Positions 51,615 through 61,280 of a stretch of 64,000 nucleotides of DNA are shown here, piece by piece. The stretch covers positions 62,001 to 126,000 of the forward strand of contig NZ_DLHN01000037.1 in NCBI RefSeq assembly GCF_002483235.1, given 5' to 3'. The first letter of the stretch is position 1. Each line of letters opens with the position of its first letter. This stretch comes from Pedobacter glucosidilyticus (lineage in GTDB: Bacteria; Bacteroidota; Bacteroidia; Sphingobacteriales; Sphingobacteriaceae). The translations under genes were made by a program, and so were the position numbers. The notes beneath the pieces are model-generated. The model was not told the DNA's origin. It saw only the letters and a program-made list of their open reading frames with translations, and did not search any database.

Positions 51615-53006
51615 TTAAATTTCTCTGTTGCTATCCCATTGTTCCAAGTAATCGGCAACTTTTCTTACAAACATACCACCTAGCGCACCATCAACAACCC
51701 TATGATCATAAGATAATGATAAATACATCATGTGTCTAATACCTATCATGTCTCCATGCTGAGTTTCTATTACTGCTGGTTTTTTCTTTATTACACCAAC
51801 TGCTAATATAGCTACCTGCGGCTGATTGATAATTGGCGTACCCATAATATTACCAAAGCCACCAATGTTAGTGATGGTAAAAGTACCCCCTTGTATTTCA
51901 TCAGGCTGTAGTTTATTTATTCTAGCCCTGGCAGCTAAATCATTAACTGCTTTGGTTAAACCAACCATATTTAATTGGTCGGCATTTTTAATTACCGGCA
52001 CAATTAAATTTCCGCTTGGTAATGCTGTAGCCATACCAATATTAATATCTTTCTTCTTGATGATTTGAGAGCCATTTACAGAGATATTAATCATTGGCAT
52101 ATCTTTAATGGCCTTTGCTACTGCTTCAACAAAAATTGGAGTAAATGTTATTTTTTCGCCTTCTCTTCTTTCAAAAGCATCTTTTACCTTATTTCTCCAT
52201 TGCACCAAGTTCGTAACATCAGCCTCTACAAAAGAGCAAACATGAGCAGAAGTTTGCTTACTACTAATCATGTGATCTGCTATAAGCTTGCGCATCCTGT
52301 CCATTTCGATAATTTCATCATTACCGTTTCCGTAAGTTACTGTCTGTGTTGATTTTGGCTGTGAAGGCATTTCATCATGATAACTAAAACCTTCTTTACT
52401 GCTATCTACTTTATGGGTTTGGTTACTTTCTTTCTGATATGAACGTTGAGTTTGATTTTTCTCTGCAATATAATTGAGTAAATCATTTTTTGTAACCCTG
52501 TTTTCTGCGCCAGTGCCCTGAATTTTGTCTAGCTCTGCTAAATCTAATCCTTCTTCTTGTGCAATACTCTTAACTAATGGAGAATAAAACCTTCCTGACT
52601 CTGTATATTGAAAACTTGAGTCTTCTTTTTCTTCTGTTGCTGGCACAAAAGGAATTTCTTCTTCTGGTTCTTCTGGGGCTGGGATTTCTTCCTGCATGCT
52701 ACTTAACTCTTCTGTTATGTGCTCAACTTCAATTTTTTCTTCTTGCACAACATCATCCATTTGGCTCTCTGTTTCTATCATAGCTATAACATCCCCTACT
52801 TGAGCTATCTCATTTTCAGCAAAAAACTGCTGTACCAATTTACCCTTTACCGGCGATGGTACCTCAGAGTCAACTTTGTCTGTTGCTACCTCCAATACAA
52901 TATCGTCTATTTCAATATTATCACCCGGATTTTTCTCCCATCTGATAACTGTTGCTTCCGCTACACTTTCACCCATTTTTGGCAATAGTAATTTGTATTG
53001 AGCCAT
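51615..53006 (-). CDS. Dihydrolipoamide acyltransferase (2-oxo acid dehydrogenase E2)
   Basis: The 463-residue E2 has one N-terminal lipoyl domain with the lipoylated Lys in ATDKVDSEV (K44), a long Glu/Pro-rich linker (residues 90-140), a peripheral subunit-binding domain (FYSPLVKSIAQEEGLDL) and a catalytic domain with DHRVVDGALGG near the C terminus. The Ser-Tyr tail resembles branched-chain or pyruvate E2 of related bacteria. Which 2-oxo acid complex it serves is uncertain since E1 genes are not here. It is convergent with metX. Confidence 0.93.
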   Translation of the reverse strand: MAQYKLLLPKMGESVAEATVIRWEKNPGDNIEIDDIVLEVATDKVDSEVPSPVKGKLVQQFFAENEIAQVGDVIAMIETESQMDDVVQEEKIEVEHITEELSSMQEEIPAPEEPEEEIPFVPATEEKEDSSFQYTESGRFYSPLVKSIAQEEGLDLAELDKIQGTGAENRVTKNDLLNYIAEKNQTQRSYQKESNQTHKVDSSKEGFSYHDEMPSQPKSTQTVTYGNGNDEIIEMDRMRKLIADHMISSKQTSAHVCSFVEADVTNLVQWRNKVKDAFERREGEKITFTPIFVEAVAKAIKDMPMINISVNGSQIIKKKDINIGMATALPSGNLIVPVIKNADQLNMVGLTKAVNDLAARARINKLQPDEIQGGTFTITNIGGFGNIMGTPIINQPQVAILAVGVIKKKPAVIETQHGDMIGIRHMMYLSLSYDHRVVDGALGGMFVRKVADYLEQWDSNREI

Positions 53007-53052
53007 AAGAATTATTTATCGTTTATAACAAAAATAACAATTTGATTGATTT

Positions 53053-54303
53053 TTATGCTTTATGTTGCTTAAGTAATCGTAATAAAAGATTTAAAGCCGC
53101 AATAGCTGCTCTTTCTATATTTTGCAAACGTTTATTACTAAAAGTAAATTTCTTGGCAATAGTTTGATTTTTGTGCGCAACTGCTATCCAAACTGTACCA
53201 ACGGGTTTTTCTAACGTTCCACCATCAGGACCAGCAACACCACTAATGGCAATAGCATAATCACTATTAAAATTTTTAATTGCTCCATTGGCCATTTCCG
53301 TAACTGTTTCCTCACTAACAGCACCATAAGTATCTAAAGTTTGACCATTTACCCCTAATTGCTTCATTTTTAAAGCATTAGAATAAACAATTCCTCCACC
53401 TAAAAACACCGAGGAAGAACCTGGATGCTGAGTAAGTAAGTGTGAAAGATAACCGCCAGTACAACTCTCTGCAACGCTAAGGGTTAGCTTTTGTATGTCC
53501 ATTAAATTTAAAATAGCTTTTTCCAGAGGAATATCTTCATCTGCAACCCAAAAATCTTCTATCTCATTTTTAATGAGCGCAGCAAAATGTTCTACTTCTT
53601 GCTGTGTTTCTGGAGTAATACCCGTTACTGTGCTTAATCTTAACCTAACAATACCTAGTTTAGGTAAATAAGCCAATTTAATATAAGCAGGCAAACTATC
53701 TTCTATATGCGCTATTTTTTCGGCCAAGAAAGACTCGCCAATACCAGCTGTTAAAATAGTTTTATGGAATATGGAGGGTAAATTATAAGTGGCTTTTATA
53801 AGGGGTAATATTTTATCCTGCATCAAAGCCATCATTTCAAATGGCACACCAGGCATAGATACAATCATCCTATCCTTATTTCTAAATAGCATACAGGGTG
53901 CAGTTCCATTTTCGTTTAAGATAACTTCGCAATTATCTGGCACCATAGCCTGTTGCTTATTTAACTCGGTTAATGGAGCGTTATATTTGGCAAAAATAGC
54001 AGCAACTTTATCTAAAGTTGGCTGGTGTAAAACCATTCCTCCACTTTTATAAAACTCGGCTAATGTTTTTTTGGTAATATCGTCTTTTGTAGGCCCTAAA
54101 CCACCGGTAATCAAAATAATATTAGCTCTTTTCTCTGCCTCACGTAGTGCTTCTTTAATATGCTCAGCATCATCAGAAACAGAAGTGATTTGCTTTACTT
54201 TAACGCCTATTTTATTAAGCTCTACTGCCATCCAGGCCGAGTTGGAGTCTATAATTTGGCCTATAAGAATCTCATCGCCAATGGTTATAATTTCTGCAAG
54301 CAT
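53053..54303 (-). CDS. cinA: Competence/damage-inducible protein CinA
   Basis: CinA has two parts here, as in most bacteria: an N-terminal molybdopterin-binding-like (COG1058) domain with ITIGDEILIGQIIDSNSAWM and LITGGLGPTKDD, and a C-terminal nicotinamide mononucleotide deamidase domain (SVAESCTGGYLSHLLTQHPG, ISGVAGPDGGT). It recycles NMN in the NAD cycle. Length (416) is normal. It follows lptD by five bases on the same strand, so the two are cotranscribed, although the functions are unlike. Confidence 0.95.
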   Translation of the reverse strand: MLAEIITIGDEILIGQIIDSNSAWMAVELNKIGVKVKQITSVSDDAEHIKEALREAEKRANIILITGGLGPTKDDITKKTLAEFYKSGGMVLHQPTLDKVAAIFAKYNAPLTELNKQQAMVPDNCEVILNENGTAPCMLFRNKDRMIVSMPGVPFEMMALMQDKILPLIKATYNLPSIFHKTILTAGIGESFLAEKIAHIEDSLPAYIKLAYLPKLGIVRLRLSTVTGITPETQQEVEHFAALIKNEIEDFWVADEDIPLEKAILNLMDIQKLTLSVAESCTGGYLSHLLTQHPGSSSVFLGGGIVYSNALKMKQLGVNGQTLDTYGAVSEETVTEMANGAIKNFNSDYAIAISGVAGPDGGTLEKPVGTVWIAVAHKNQTIAKKFTFSNKRLQNIERAAIAALNLLLRLLKQHKA

Positions 54304-54308
54304 ATTTT

Positions 54309-56954
54309 TTAGAATCTTTGGATTGCGTTTGATGTACGCTTACTTAATTTTAAATCTTGAAGTATGGATGCTTTAACTCTTAAATTAACACTATAGAATT
54401 TATAAATCCCGAAAGGACTCCAATTGATGGATAAATCCCAACAATGTAAATCGCGGTAAATAGCAAAAGATGTTGGGCTAATGGTATTAGAGTTAAAATC
54501 ATAACCCGATGAAAATTGAACTTTCCATTTAGGCGTTAAGTTAAAGTCTCCGTTAGCATTAAGTGTTTGTACAATATCTTTCTCAAAACCTGTATTGATA
54601 TAATTGAAATTATAGAAAAAGCTTAAATTCCATGGGATATTAAAATCAACAAAAGCGTTGGCATTTCTACTTATTTGTTGTAATTGTGCGGCTTGTTGCG
54701 GACTTACCCTGTTAAACAAATCACTATTCTGATTTGGAGGATTATTGGTAGCATTATTTTTGCCTAAAGTTGTCGAGTTTAAGCTATAATCAAAAGAAAA
54801 ACTAAAGTTTTGTAAACGTGGTAAGCTCCCCTCCTGCCAAGTATATCTATCTAATCTTCTACCTCTTAAAACACCATTAAACTCCTCTGTTTCGTAAACA
54901 TAGGGATCTAATACACCTGTAAAACTAATACCTAATTTTTCGGTAAAAAAGGTTCTTCCTGAGAAAGAAAGTGTTGAAAGTTTAAAACTATCTGCCAAGA
55001 AGTTATAATTACCATTGATGTTTAAGCCTTGCAGAATAGGAATCTTCTTTATACCTCCGTTTGTAGTATCTTTAGCATTACGCACTTTCATTTCGATATT
55101 ATTTTCTAAACCAAAAGTCATGGATGCTTGCCTACCCAAACCCGGCCCTCCATAAATACTATTCTCAAAAATAGAGTAACGCTGTACATCTCCCGCTTGG
55201 TTAGACCTCACATCCTGATAATAACCATATTTATCCTGACCAAAATCTGGACGGTAAGAAATACCTACGTTGGGTGTCATCACATGCCTAATGGCTGCAA
55301 CCTTACCTTTTTTGAAATTTACCAAACCATAAATTTTTGTAGACACTTGGGTACCTACAGAATATTCGCTGGCTCTTCTAAAACCTTGAATGGTGTCGAT
55401 AGCTAAAGAATCTTTAGTTCCGTTGGCTGTAGGTGCTAAAATATAATTTTTACGGATGGTTTGTAAATACCAACGTTCATTATAAGATAGGTTTTGGCTA
55501 AACTGGAAATATTTAAATATTTGTGATGATAAAGAAACCGGGATACTGTGTTGAATACCTGTTCTTACTTTTCTTAATGCTTCTTTGGTAAACAATAAAG
55601 AATCTGTTGTTTCTAACTGGTTATCAAAGTTTAAGTTATAGCCTACTGCAATTCTTTGATACCATTTTTGCTCTCCCGCCCTATCCTTTTTATCAAAAGG
55701 ATTGATGGTAGACATACTGAAATTTAAAGTTGGTAAACCTAAACGTATTTGTTTGGTGGTTAAATCTTGACTGTGAGACAAACTAGTACTTAAGTTAAAC
55801 GGTGTATTTGCCCATGTTTTAGAATATGAAATACTTGAATTTAAGGTATTTTGAGCTATTTGAGTAAAATCCTGAACACCACTTTGTCTAAAATAAGATG
55901 AAGAACCTGCATTTACTGATGCGCTAAAATTAGTTCCTGGTTTAGCATTTGGATTTTGTGTGTGTGTCCATCTGATATTGAAGTTTTTACTTGGATTTTC
56001 ATATTCTGGTGTACCTTCTACCCCAGATTTTGTTGAAAAGAACGAAAAGAACAAGTTACCGTTATACTTGTAACGTTTGGTGTAATTACTGGTTGCATTC
56101 ATCTCATAAGAACCTTTTGAGTAAACACCACCTCTTAGGGTTAAATCCCAATAATCATTTAAACCTACATAATACCCAAAATCTTTCAAGAAAAAACCCA
56201 AACGAGCATCTTCGCCAAAATTAGGTAACAAAACTCCAGAAACCCTTTTATTAGGCTTAGGGAAAAAGCCAAAAGGAAGTACGAAAGGAAGCGGAACATC
56301 TTCTATAACCAAATAGGCTGGTCCGGTAACAATGGTTTTTTCTGTTGCAATACCTTTTGTAATGATGATACCAAAATGCTGATGTGGATCTGGAAGATTA
56401 CAAGTAGAATAAGTAACCTTTTTCATGTGGACTTCCTCGTTTTGTTGCTTTTTAATTCTTCCACCGGTAATAAATCCTCCATCCTGCTCGGTATATACCT
56501 GATATATTTTGCCTTTAGAGGTTTTAAAATTGTAAAAAACAGAATCGGCAGTGAGCGTACCCTGAGAAGGATCTTTAAAAATAGGTAAACCAGAAAACCT
56601 ACCTAAAGAATCTATAGTTCCTTTGGCAAAAATAGTATTGTTCTTTTGGTCTAATTTAATAAAACCGGCATCAACTTCTCGTTCACCGTAAACAACTTTT
56701 GCCTTTCCGTATAAATAAATGATATTGTTTTTAGCATCGTAAAAAGTAGAATCTTCTGCGGTAGCTACAATTTTATCATTAATTGTATTTTTGTTAGAAT
56801 TTTTCTTAACAGAATCCGTTTGGGTAGAATCTGTAGATGCAATAGCGTTAATTTTTGTTTTTAACGTGTCCACTTGCCCAATTGCATCATTTGTTAGTAA
56901 ACAAATGTGTATTATTGCGCCAATACAGATAAAAATTATATTAGTAAATTTCAA
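54309..56954 (-). CDS. lptD: LPS-assembly outer membrane protein LptD
   Basis: LptD is the outer membrane channel that inserts lipopolysaccharide. The 881-residue protein has a signal peptide (to about AIGQ, residue 27), an OstA-like N-terminal domain (DSTFYDAKNNIIYLYGKAKV and DAGFIKLDQKNNTIFAKG), a VPLPFVLPFGFFPKPNKRVSG segment and a long C-terminal barrel rich in aromatic strands. The start is TTG 56954, since the frame has a stop just upstream and no ATG before the signal peptide. It diverges from the amidase gene and is followed by cinA. Barrel details are inferred from composition. Confidence 0.9.
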   Translation of the reverse strand: MKFTNIIFICIGAIIHICLLTNDAIGQVDTLKTKINAIASTDSTQTDSVKKNSNKNTINDKIVATAEDSTFYDAKNNIIYLYGKAKVVYGEREVDAGFIKLDQKNNTIFAKGTIDSLGRFSGLPIFKDPSQGTLTADSVFYNFKTSKGKIYQVYTEQDGGFITGGRIKKQQNEEVHMKKVTYSTCNLPDPHQHFGIIITKGIATEKTIVTGPAYLVIEDVPLPFVLPFGFFPKPNKRVSGVLLPNFGEDARLGFFLKDFGYYVGLNDYWDLTLRGGVYSKGSYEMNATSNYTKRYKYNGNLFFSFFSTKSGVEGTPEYENPSKNFNIRWTHTQNPNAKPGTNFSASVNAGSSSYFRQSGVQDFTQIAQNTLNSSISYSKTWANTPFNLSTSLSHSQDLTTKQIRLGLPTLNFSMSTINPFDKKDRAGEQKWYQRIAVGYNLNFDNQLETTDSLLFTKEALRKVRTGIQHSIPVSLSSQIFKYFQFSQNLSYNERWYLQTIRKNYILAPTANGTKDSLAIDTIQGFRRASEYSVGTQVSTKIYGLVNFKKGKVAAIRHVMTPNVGISYRPDFGQDKYGYYQDVRSNQAGDVQRYSIFENSIYGGPGLGRQASMTFGLENNIEMKVRNAKDTTNGGIKKIPILQGLNINGNYNFLADSFKLSTLSFSGRTFFTEKLGISFTGVLDPYVYETEEFNGVLRGRRLDRYTWQEGSLPRLQNFSFSFDYSLNSTTLGKNNATNNPPNQNSDLFNRVSPQQAAQLQQISRNANAFVDFNIPWNLSFFYNFNYINTGFEKDIVQTLNANGDFNLTPKWKVQFSSGYDFNSNTISPTSFAIYRDLHCWDLSINWSPFGIYKFYSVNLRVKASILQDLKLSKRTSNAIQRF

Positions 56955-56970
56955 AATTCAATATGAATAT

Positions 56971-56978
56971 TATTTTTG
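56971..56978 (+). promoter_or_regulatory. -7 element (TATTTTTG) for the amidase gene
   Basis: This exact TAnnTTTG match lies 32 bases before the amidase ATG 57011. A TTTC at 56949-56952 is a weak -33 candidate. The element falls after the earlier in-frame ATG at 56963, which argues for 57011 as the true start. Confidence 0.5.
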
Positions 56979-57010
56979 TAAGCAAGGTAAACGAAAAACG
57001 TTCAAAATTA

Positions 57011-57826
57011 ATGAAAATTACAACATTCAAAAGGTTTATTAGCTGTATTATTCTTTCTATAACTCTTACCTTTTTTTCAAAAAATTTATTTGCCGGCAAA
57101 GATAACTTTTCTGCCGCTAGTAAAGTAAAAGTAATTGTAATAGATGCTGGACATGGTGGTGAAGATGGGGCCACAAGAGGTTTATTTTCTAAAGAAAAAG
57201 ACGTAGCCTTACAAGTGGCTTTAAAATTAGGAAAAGCTATCGAAGCTAGATTACCTGATGTTAAAGTAATTTATACCCGTAAAACGGATGTTTTTGTAAA
57301 ACTTTATGATAGAATTGGGATAGCGAATAGAGAGAAAGCAGATATATTTATATCTATACATTGTAACTCTATGCCTTATAATTATAAAAATAGAGCTGCA
57401 GTTAGAGGTACAGAAACACTGGTATCTGGTTTTGGTAGAATTGATGAACAGGATGCCGCCTTAAGGGAAAACGCTTCTATATTATTAGAAAAAGATTATA
57501 AAAACAATTATGAGGGTTTTGACCCTAGAGACCCAGAGAGCTATATTATCTTTTCTTTAATGAAAAATACTTTTAGAGAACAGAGTATTAAATTGGCATC
57601 ATTACTGCAAGATGAGTATAAAAAATCTGGACGTATTAGCAGGGGTGTTAAGGAACAAAGTTTAGCAGTTTTAGCCAAGGCAGGTATGCCAGCTATTTTA
57701 ACAGAAATTGGCTTTATCAGCAGCCCTGAGGAAGAAAAATACATCAATTCTGACGAAGGTCAGGATGAAATTGTAAGCAATATTTTAAATGCTATTATCA
57801 CTTACAAAAAGCAAATTGAGTCTTAA
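57011..57826 (+). CDS. N-acetylmuramoyl-L-alanine amidase
   Basis: Amidase_3 enzymes cut the bond between muramic acid and the stem peptide in cell wall remodelling. The 271-residue protein starts at ATG 57011 with a signal peptide (FKRFISCIILSITLTFFSKN) and has the zinc-site motifs VIDAGHGGEDGATRG (His, Glu), the second His in FISIHCNSM, and the catalytic Glu in ILTEIGFISSPEEE. It lacks an obvious cell-wall-binding domain. It is followed 24 bases later by an MCE gene, which hints at joint envelope function. It diverges from lptD. Confidence 0.93.
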   Translation: MKITTFKRFISCIILSITLTFFSKNLFAGKDNFSAASKVKVIVIDAGHGGEDGATRGLFSKEKDVALQVALKLGKAIEARLPDVKVIYTRKTDVFVKLYDRIGIANREKADIFISIHCNSMPYNYKNRAAVRGTETLVSGFGRIDEQDAALRENASILLEKDYKNNYEGFDPRDPESYIIFSLMKNTFREQSIKLASLLQDEYKKSGRISRGVKEQSLAVLAKAGMPAILTEIGFISSPEEEKYINSDEGQDEIVSNILNAIITYKKQIES

Positions 57827-57850
57827 ATTTGAAAATTAAAATTTAAAATT

Positions 57851-58795
57851 TTGAAAATTTCTAACGAAACTAAAGTAGGTATACTTGCAGCATTTGCAAT
57901 TGCCGTTTTTATCATAGGTTATAACTTCTTAAAGGGTAACGATATTTTTAGCAGCGAAAATGAATTTTACGCTAAGTACGATAAAGTTGAAGGTTTGGCC
58001 ATTTCTAAACCTGTTCTGGTAAATGGTTATCAGATTGGTCGTGTTTCTGATCTTACTTTACTAGAAAGCGGGCAAATATTAGCTCAATTTAAAATTGATC
58101 CTAAATATGCTATCCCTAAAAACACCATAGCCAGACTAGAAAGTACAGATTTGCTTGGTAGTAAAGCTGTAGTTTTTGATTTAGGAAGTAGCCTCACTTA
58201 TGCCGTTGACGGAGATACTTTAAATGCTAATGTGCAACAAAATATACTAGAACAAGTAGAACCTGTGCAAAAGAAAGCTCAAATGCTTATTTCTAGAATG
58301 GATTCTATTTTAACATCTGTTAATCAGATTTTGAATCCTACATTCCAAGAAAATATCAATAGAAGTTTTAATAGTATTGCTAAAACTTTAGAAACTTTAG
58401 AATCGACCTCTAAAACTGTTGATGGTATGGTGGGTGTGCAATCTAAAAGAATTGATAACATATTAGCTAATGCCGAATCTATCTCTGCTAATTTGAAGAA
58501 TAATAATCAACAAATCACCAATATAATTTCCAATTTTAATACCATGTCTGACCAATTAGCTAAAGCTAATTTTAAACAGACTTTAGACAATGCAGATAAG
58601 GCTGTTGCTGATTTACAGAATGTTATGAACAAAGTAAACTCAGGCAAAGGCTCTGTAGGCTTACTATTGAATGATGAAAAATTATATAATAACTTAAATA
58701 ATGCAGCTCAAAATTTAGATAAGCTGATGCTAGATTTAAAAGCTAATCCTAAACGTTATGTAAGCTTCTCTGTATTTGGCGGAAAGAAAGAGTAA
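57851..58795 (+). CDS. MlaD family (MCE domain) lipid transport protein
   Basis: MCE proteins bind phospholipids between the inner and outer membranes. The 314-residue protein has one N-terminal transmembrane helix (VGILAAFAIAVFIIGYNFL), an MCE domain (about residues 35-120, YDKVEGLAISKPVLVNGYQI and LESTDLLGSKAVVFDLG), and a long helical tail with Asn/Gln-rich heptads. It starts with TTG; no ATG or GTG precedes. The usual partner genes for the ABC transporter (mlaE, mlaF) are not in the window. It follows the amidase gene by 24 bases. Confidence 0.86.
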   Translation: MKISNETKVGILAAFAIAVFIIGYNFLKGNDIFSSENEFYAKYDKVEGLAISKPVLVNGYQIGRVSDLTLLESGQILAQFKIDPKYAIPKNTIARLESTDLLGSKAVVFDLGSSLTYAVDGDTLNANVQQNILEQVEPVQKKAQMLISRMDSILTSVNQILNPTFQENINRSFNSIAKTLETLESTSKTVDGMVGVQSKRIDNILANAESISANLKNNNQQITNIISNFNTMSDQLAKANFKQTLDNADKAVADLQNVMNKVNSGKGSVGLLLNDEKLYNNLNNAAQNLDKLMLDLKANPKRYVSFSVFGGKKE

Positions 58796-58818
58796 AAAAT
58801 ATTTTCATATAAAACATA

Positions 58819-58840
58819 AAAGCCCTTAAAGGGCTTTTTT
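58819..58840 (+). terminator. Rho-independent terminator after the MCE gene
   Basis: AAAGCCCTT and AAGGGCTTT form a 9-bp perfect stem with a single-base loop, followed by a T run. In practice the loop will open to three or more bases. Confidence 0.85.
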
Positions 58841-58880
58841 ATATTATTCTTTTCACATAAATATTTTCAATTAAACCCGA

Positions 58881-59773
58881 TTAATCAAAATCTATTTCAA
58901 AATAGTGAAGAATTGCCTTATAATTATCTTGGGCTGTAAGACAAGTATCTAATAAGTACTCTTTTATATGTGTCCATTCTTGTAAACCTCGATAATAAAA
59001 AAGCTTAATATCTTCATTTATGATAAACGGAACGATGTTATTTGCTAGGCACTCTTTAAACATAATTAAACGTCCAACCCTCCCATTTCCATCTTGGAAA
59101 GGATGTATATTTCAAATTGGTAATGAAAATCTATAATATCCTTTAAATCTTTTTTTTCAATAAGGTGATAATGATTTAATAATGCTCTCATTTTAGCAGC
59201 AACTTCCTTAGGAGGACAGGTTTCATTCCCCCCTACTTCATTAGGTAGTTTTTTATACTCTCCAACATTAAACCAATCTTTCTGACTATCAGAAGTACCT
59301 GATTTTAAAAGATAATGTAATTCTTTGATAAAAGATTCTGACAGCTTAGTCTTCGCTTTATCAATTATTAAATCAATACATCTAAAATGATTGGTAGTTT
59401 CAATAATATCATCAATATTAATACTCTCCTTAGATACACCTATTGTATTAGTTTCAAAAATATATCGCGTTTGGTCATGAGTCAATTTACTTCCTTCAAT
59501 ACGGTTAGAGTTATAAGTAAGATCTATCTGCGTACGATGATAAATCCCGCCTTTTAACTTCATTTCTTTTTGCTCTTTTAGATAATTGAGTAAAGGGTTA
59601 TCACTAAATTTCTTTTTCTTCTCTTTTAGAGGCAAGGTAGCTTCTTCAGGTATATTCCATGTTTTACCTGTTAAAAAAGCTCCATTTATTTTCCCAAGAG
59701 CACAATAATTACGAACAGTTCTTTCTGGAACATTCCATTTTTTTGCAAAAACAATAACAGATATATACTTCAT
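58881..59773 (-). pseudogene. Fic family protein, frameshifted in front of the catalytic motif
   Basis: The N-terminal part (59773 to about 59111) has a helix-turn-helix-like start (AKKWNVPERTVRNYCALGKI), an inhibitory helix with SNRIEG (matching the [S/T]xxxE[G/N] motif) and the Fic core to DFHYQFE. The frame then shifts: bases 59109-59110 are two where three are expected, and the catalytic motif HPFQDGNGRVGR is encoded in the next frame, running on to a complete C terminus and stop at 58881. Fic enzymes transfer AMP or other nucleotides to proteins. A one-base deletion fits; a read error is possible. In the original frame the protein ends early at 59066. Confidence 0.85.
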
Positions 59774-59916
59774 TTATTTGAAAGACTAAGACCTATCGGC
59801 AAACAAAAGATAAATACAATCTAAAAATATCAAAATTTTACCGATAACGGCAATATATTATTTTGAAGTATTTATAAGTAAACAAGAAAATTAATTGACT
59901 TTAGCAGTTTTTAAAG

Positions 59917-60828
59917 TTATATCACAAAGGTTTCACCTTCATTGGCTAAATAAGTCTCCGGAAAAACCGACCGAGCTTCAATTAATAAAGGACTTAAATC
60001 TCGGTATCTGGCAGAAAAATGACCTATTAAAAGTTTTTTAGCTCCAATTTTTTTTGCAATCTCACCTGCTTCTTGGCTGGTTGTATGAAAAGTAGCTTTT
60101 GCTCTTTCTACCATATCATGCATAAAAGTAGCTTCGTGATAAAGCGTATCTACATGATAAATATGGTTGATATAAGTCCAATCGCAAACTGTATCAGAGC
60201 AGTAAGCATAAGCTTTAGGTTCATCGGCCTCAATGGTCAAATCCATAGCTTTATGTACTTTACCATTTTTATCAGTAAAATCTATTCCTTTTTTTAGTAA
60301 AGGAATATAATTAGCAGGGATTTCTAATGCTGCTACTTTATCTTTTAAAACTTTTCTTAAACGTTGTTTCTCTTTGAAAATAAATCCAGAACAAGGTATC
60401 CTATGGTTTAAAGGAATGGTTTCAACTGTGAAATCGTTGGTTTCAAAAATGAGCTCTGCACTACCCGGCTTAATGGCTTTAAACGCTATCGGAAAATCAA
60501 TATGTGTATCAGAATGTTCAAATTGTATGTTCAGAATGTCCATGAGTTTCTCTGGACCAAATAAATGTAAAGGTCTTTTTCTTCCATTTAAATTCATAGA
60601 TGAAATTAAACCTACCAAACCAAAGAAATGGTCTCCGTGTAAATGGCTAATAAAAATATGCTCTATTTTATGATATTTAATACCATAACGAAGCATTTGC
60701 TGCTGTGTACCCTCTCCACAATCTATCATTAACAGCCTTTCGTTGATATTGAGAACTTGTGAAGTTGGGTTTCTGCTAAATATAGGCGTAGCAGAACTAC
60801 TACCCAAAATGGTAACCTCAAACTTCAT
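59917..60828 (-). CDS. rnz: Ribonuclease Z
   Basis: RNase Z cuts the 3' trailer of tRNA precursors. The 303-residue metallo-beta-lactamase protein has ILGSSSATPIFSRNP near the start, the zinc motif FISHLHGDHFFGLVG (HxHxDH), and the AYCSDT and GHFSARY segments with further metal ligands. Length is normal for the short bacterial form. Both tRNA-Lys genes here encode CCA, a case in which RNase Z may be dispensable for those RNAs. It follows the STAS gene on the same strand with an 18-base gap. Confidence 0.95.
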   Translation of the reverse strand: MKFEVTILGSSSATPIFSRNPTSQVLNINERLLMIDCGEGTQQQMLRYGIKYHKIEHIFISHLHGDHFFGLVGLISSMNLNGRKRPLHLFGPEKLMDILNIQFEHSDTHIDFPIAFKAIKPGSAELIFETNDFTVETIPLNHRIPCSGFIFKEKQRLRKVLKDKVAALEIPANYIPLLKKGIDFTDKNGKVHKAMDLTIEADEPKAYAYCSDTVCDWTYINHIYHVDTLYHEATFMHDMVERAKATFHTTSQEAGEIAKKIGAKKLLIGHFSARYRDLSPLLIEARSVFPETYLANEGETFVI

Positions 60829-60846
60829 AGAAACAGGATGGTAAAA

Positions 60847-61224
60847 CTATTTAATTTCTTTTCTTAATTCTTTCTCAATTTCTTCCATAAAAATCAAATC
60901 AATAGCTTCTTCAACTTTAGGAACTATGGTCATAACGTTATCTAACTGAGAAATGGTGATTAGTCTTGAAACAGCCTCATTGATACCTGTGATAATAAAA
61001 ACTCCATCAGCGTTTTTGCAAAGCCTATGACCAACCAACAAGCTACTTAAACCAGAAGAATCAGCATATTTTACACCAGACATATCTAAGATGATATTTC
61101 TTTGTCCTTCTGTGTTGCTTAAAATTAATTCTGACTTTAATTGTGGAGAAACTAAAGAGTTTAATTTGCTCTCATTAAGCTTTATTAAAACATATTTCTC
61201 GTGTTTATCAACTGAAAACTTCAT
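60847..61224 (-). CDS. STAS domain protein (anti-sigma factor antagonist-like)
   Basis: The 125-residue protein is a single STAS domain: KYVLIKLNESKLNSLVSPQLK, the conserved IILDMSGVKYADSSGLSSLL with the phosphorylated Ser in DSSG, and GVFIITGINEAVSRLITISQ. Such proteins bind anti-sigma factors or transport modules. A partner kinase is not seen nearby. The gene lies between purC and rnz, all on the minus strand, with gaps of 56 and 18 bases. The C-terminal end is Lys/Glu-rich. Confidence 0.9.
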   Translation of the reverse strand: MKFSVDKHEKYVLIKLNESKLNSLVSPQLKSELILSNTEGQRNIILDMSGVKYADSSGLSSLLVGHRLCKNADGVFIITGINEAVSRLITISQLDNVMTIVPKVEEAIDLIFMEEIEKELRKEIK

Positions 61225-61280
61225 AACGTTTGATATTTCTTGTAATTTAATAGAATTTTAGCCAAAAAGAAAGAATTATT

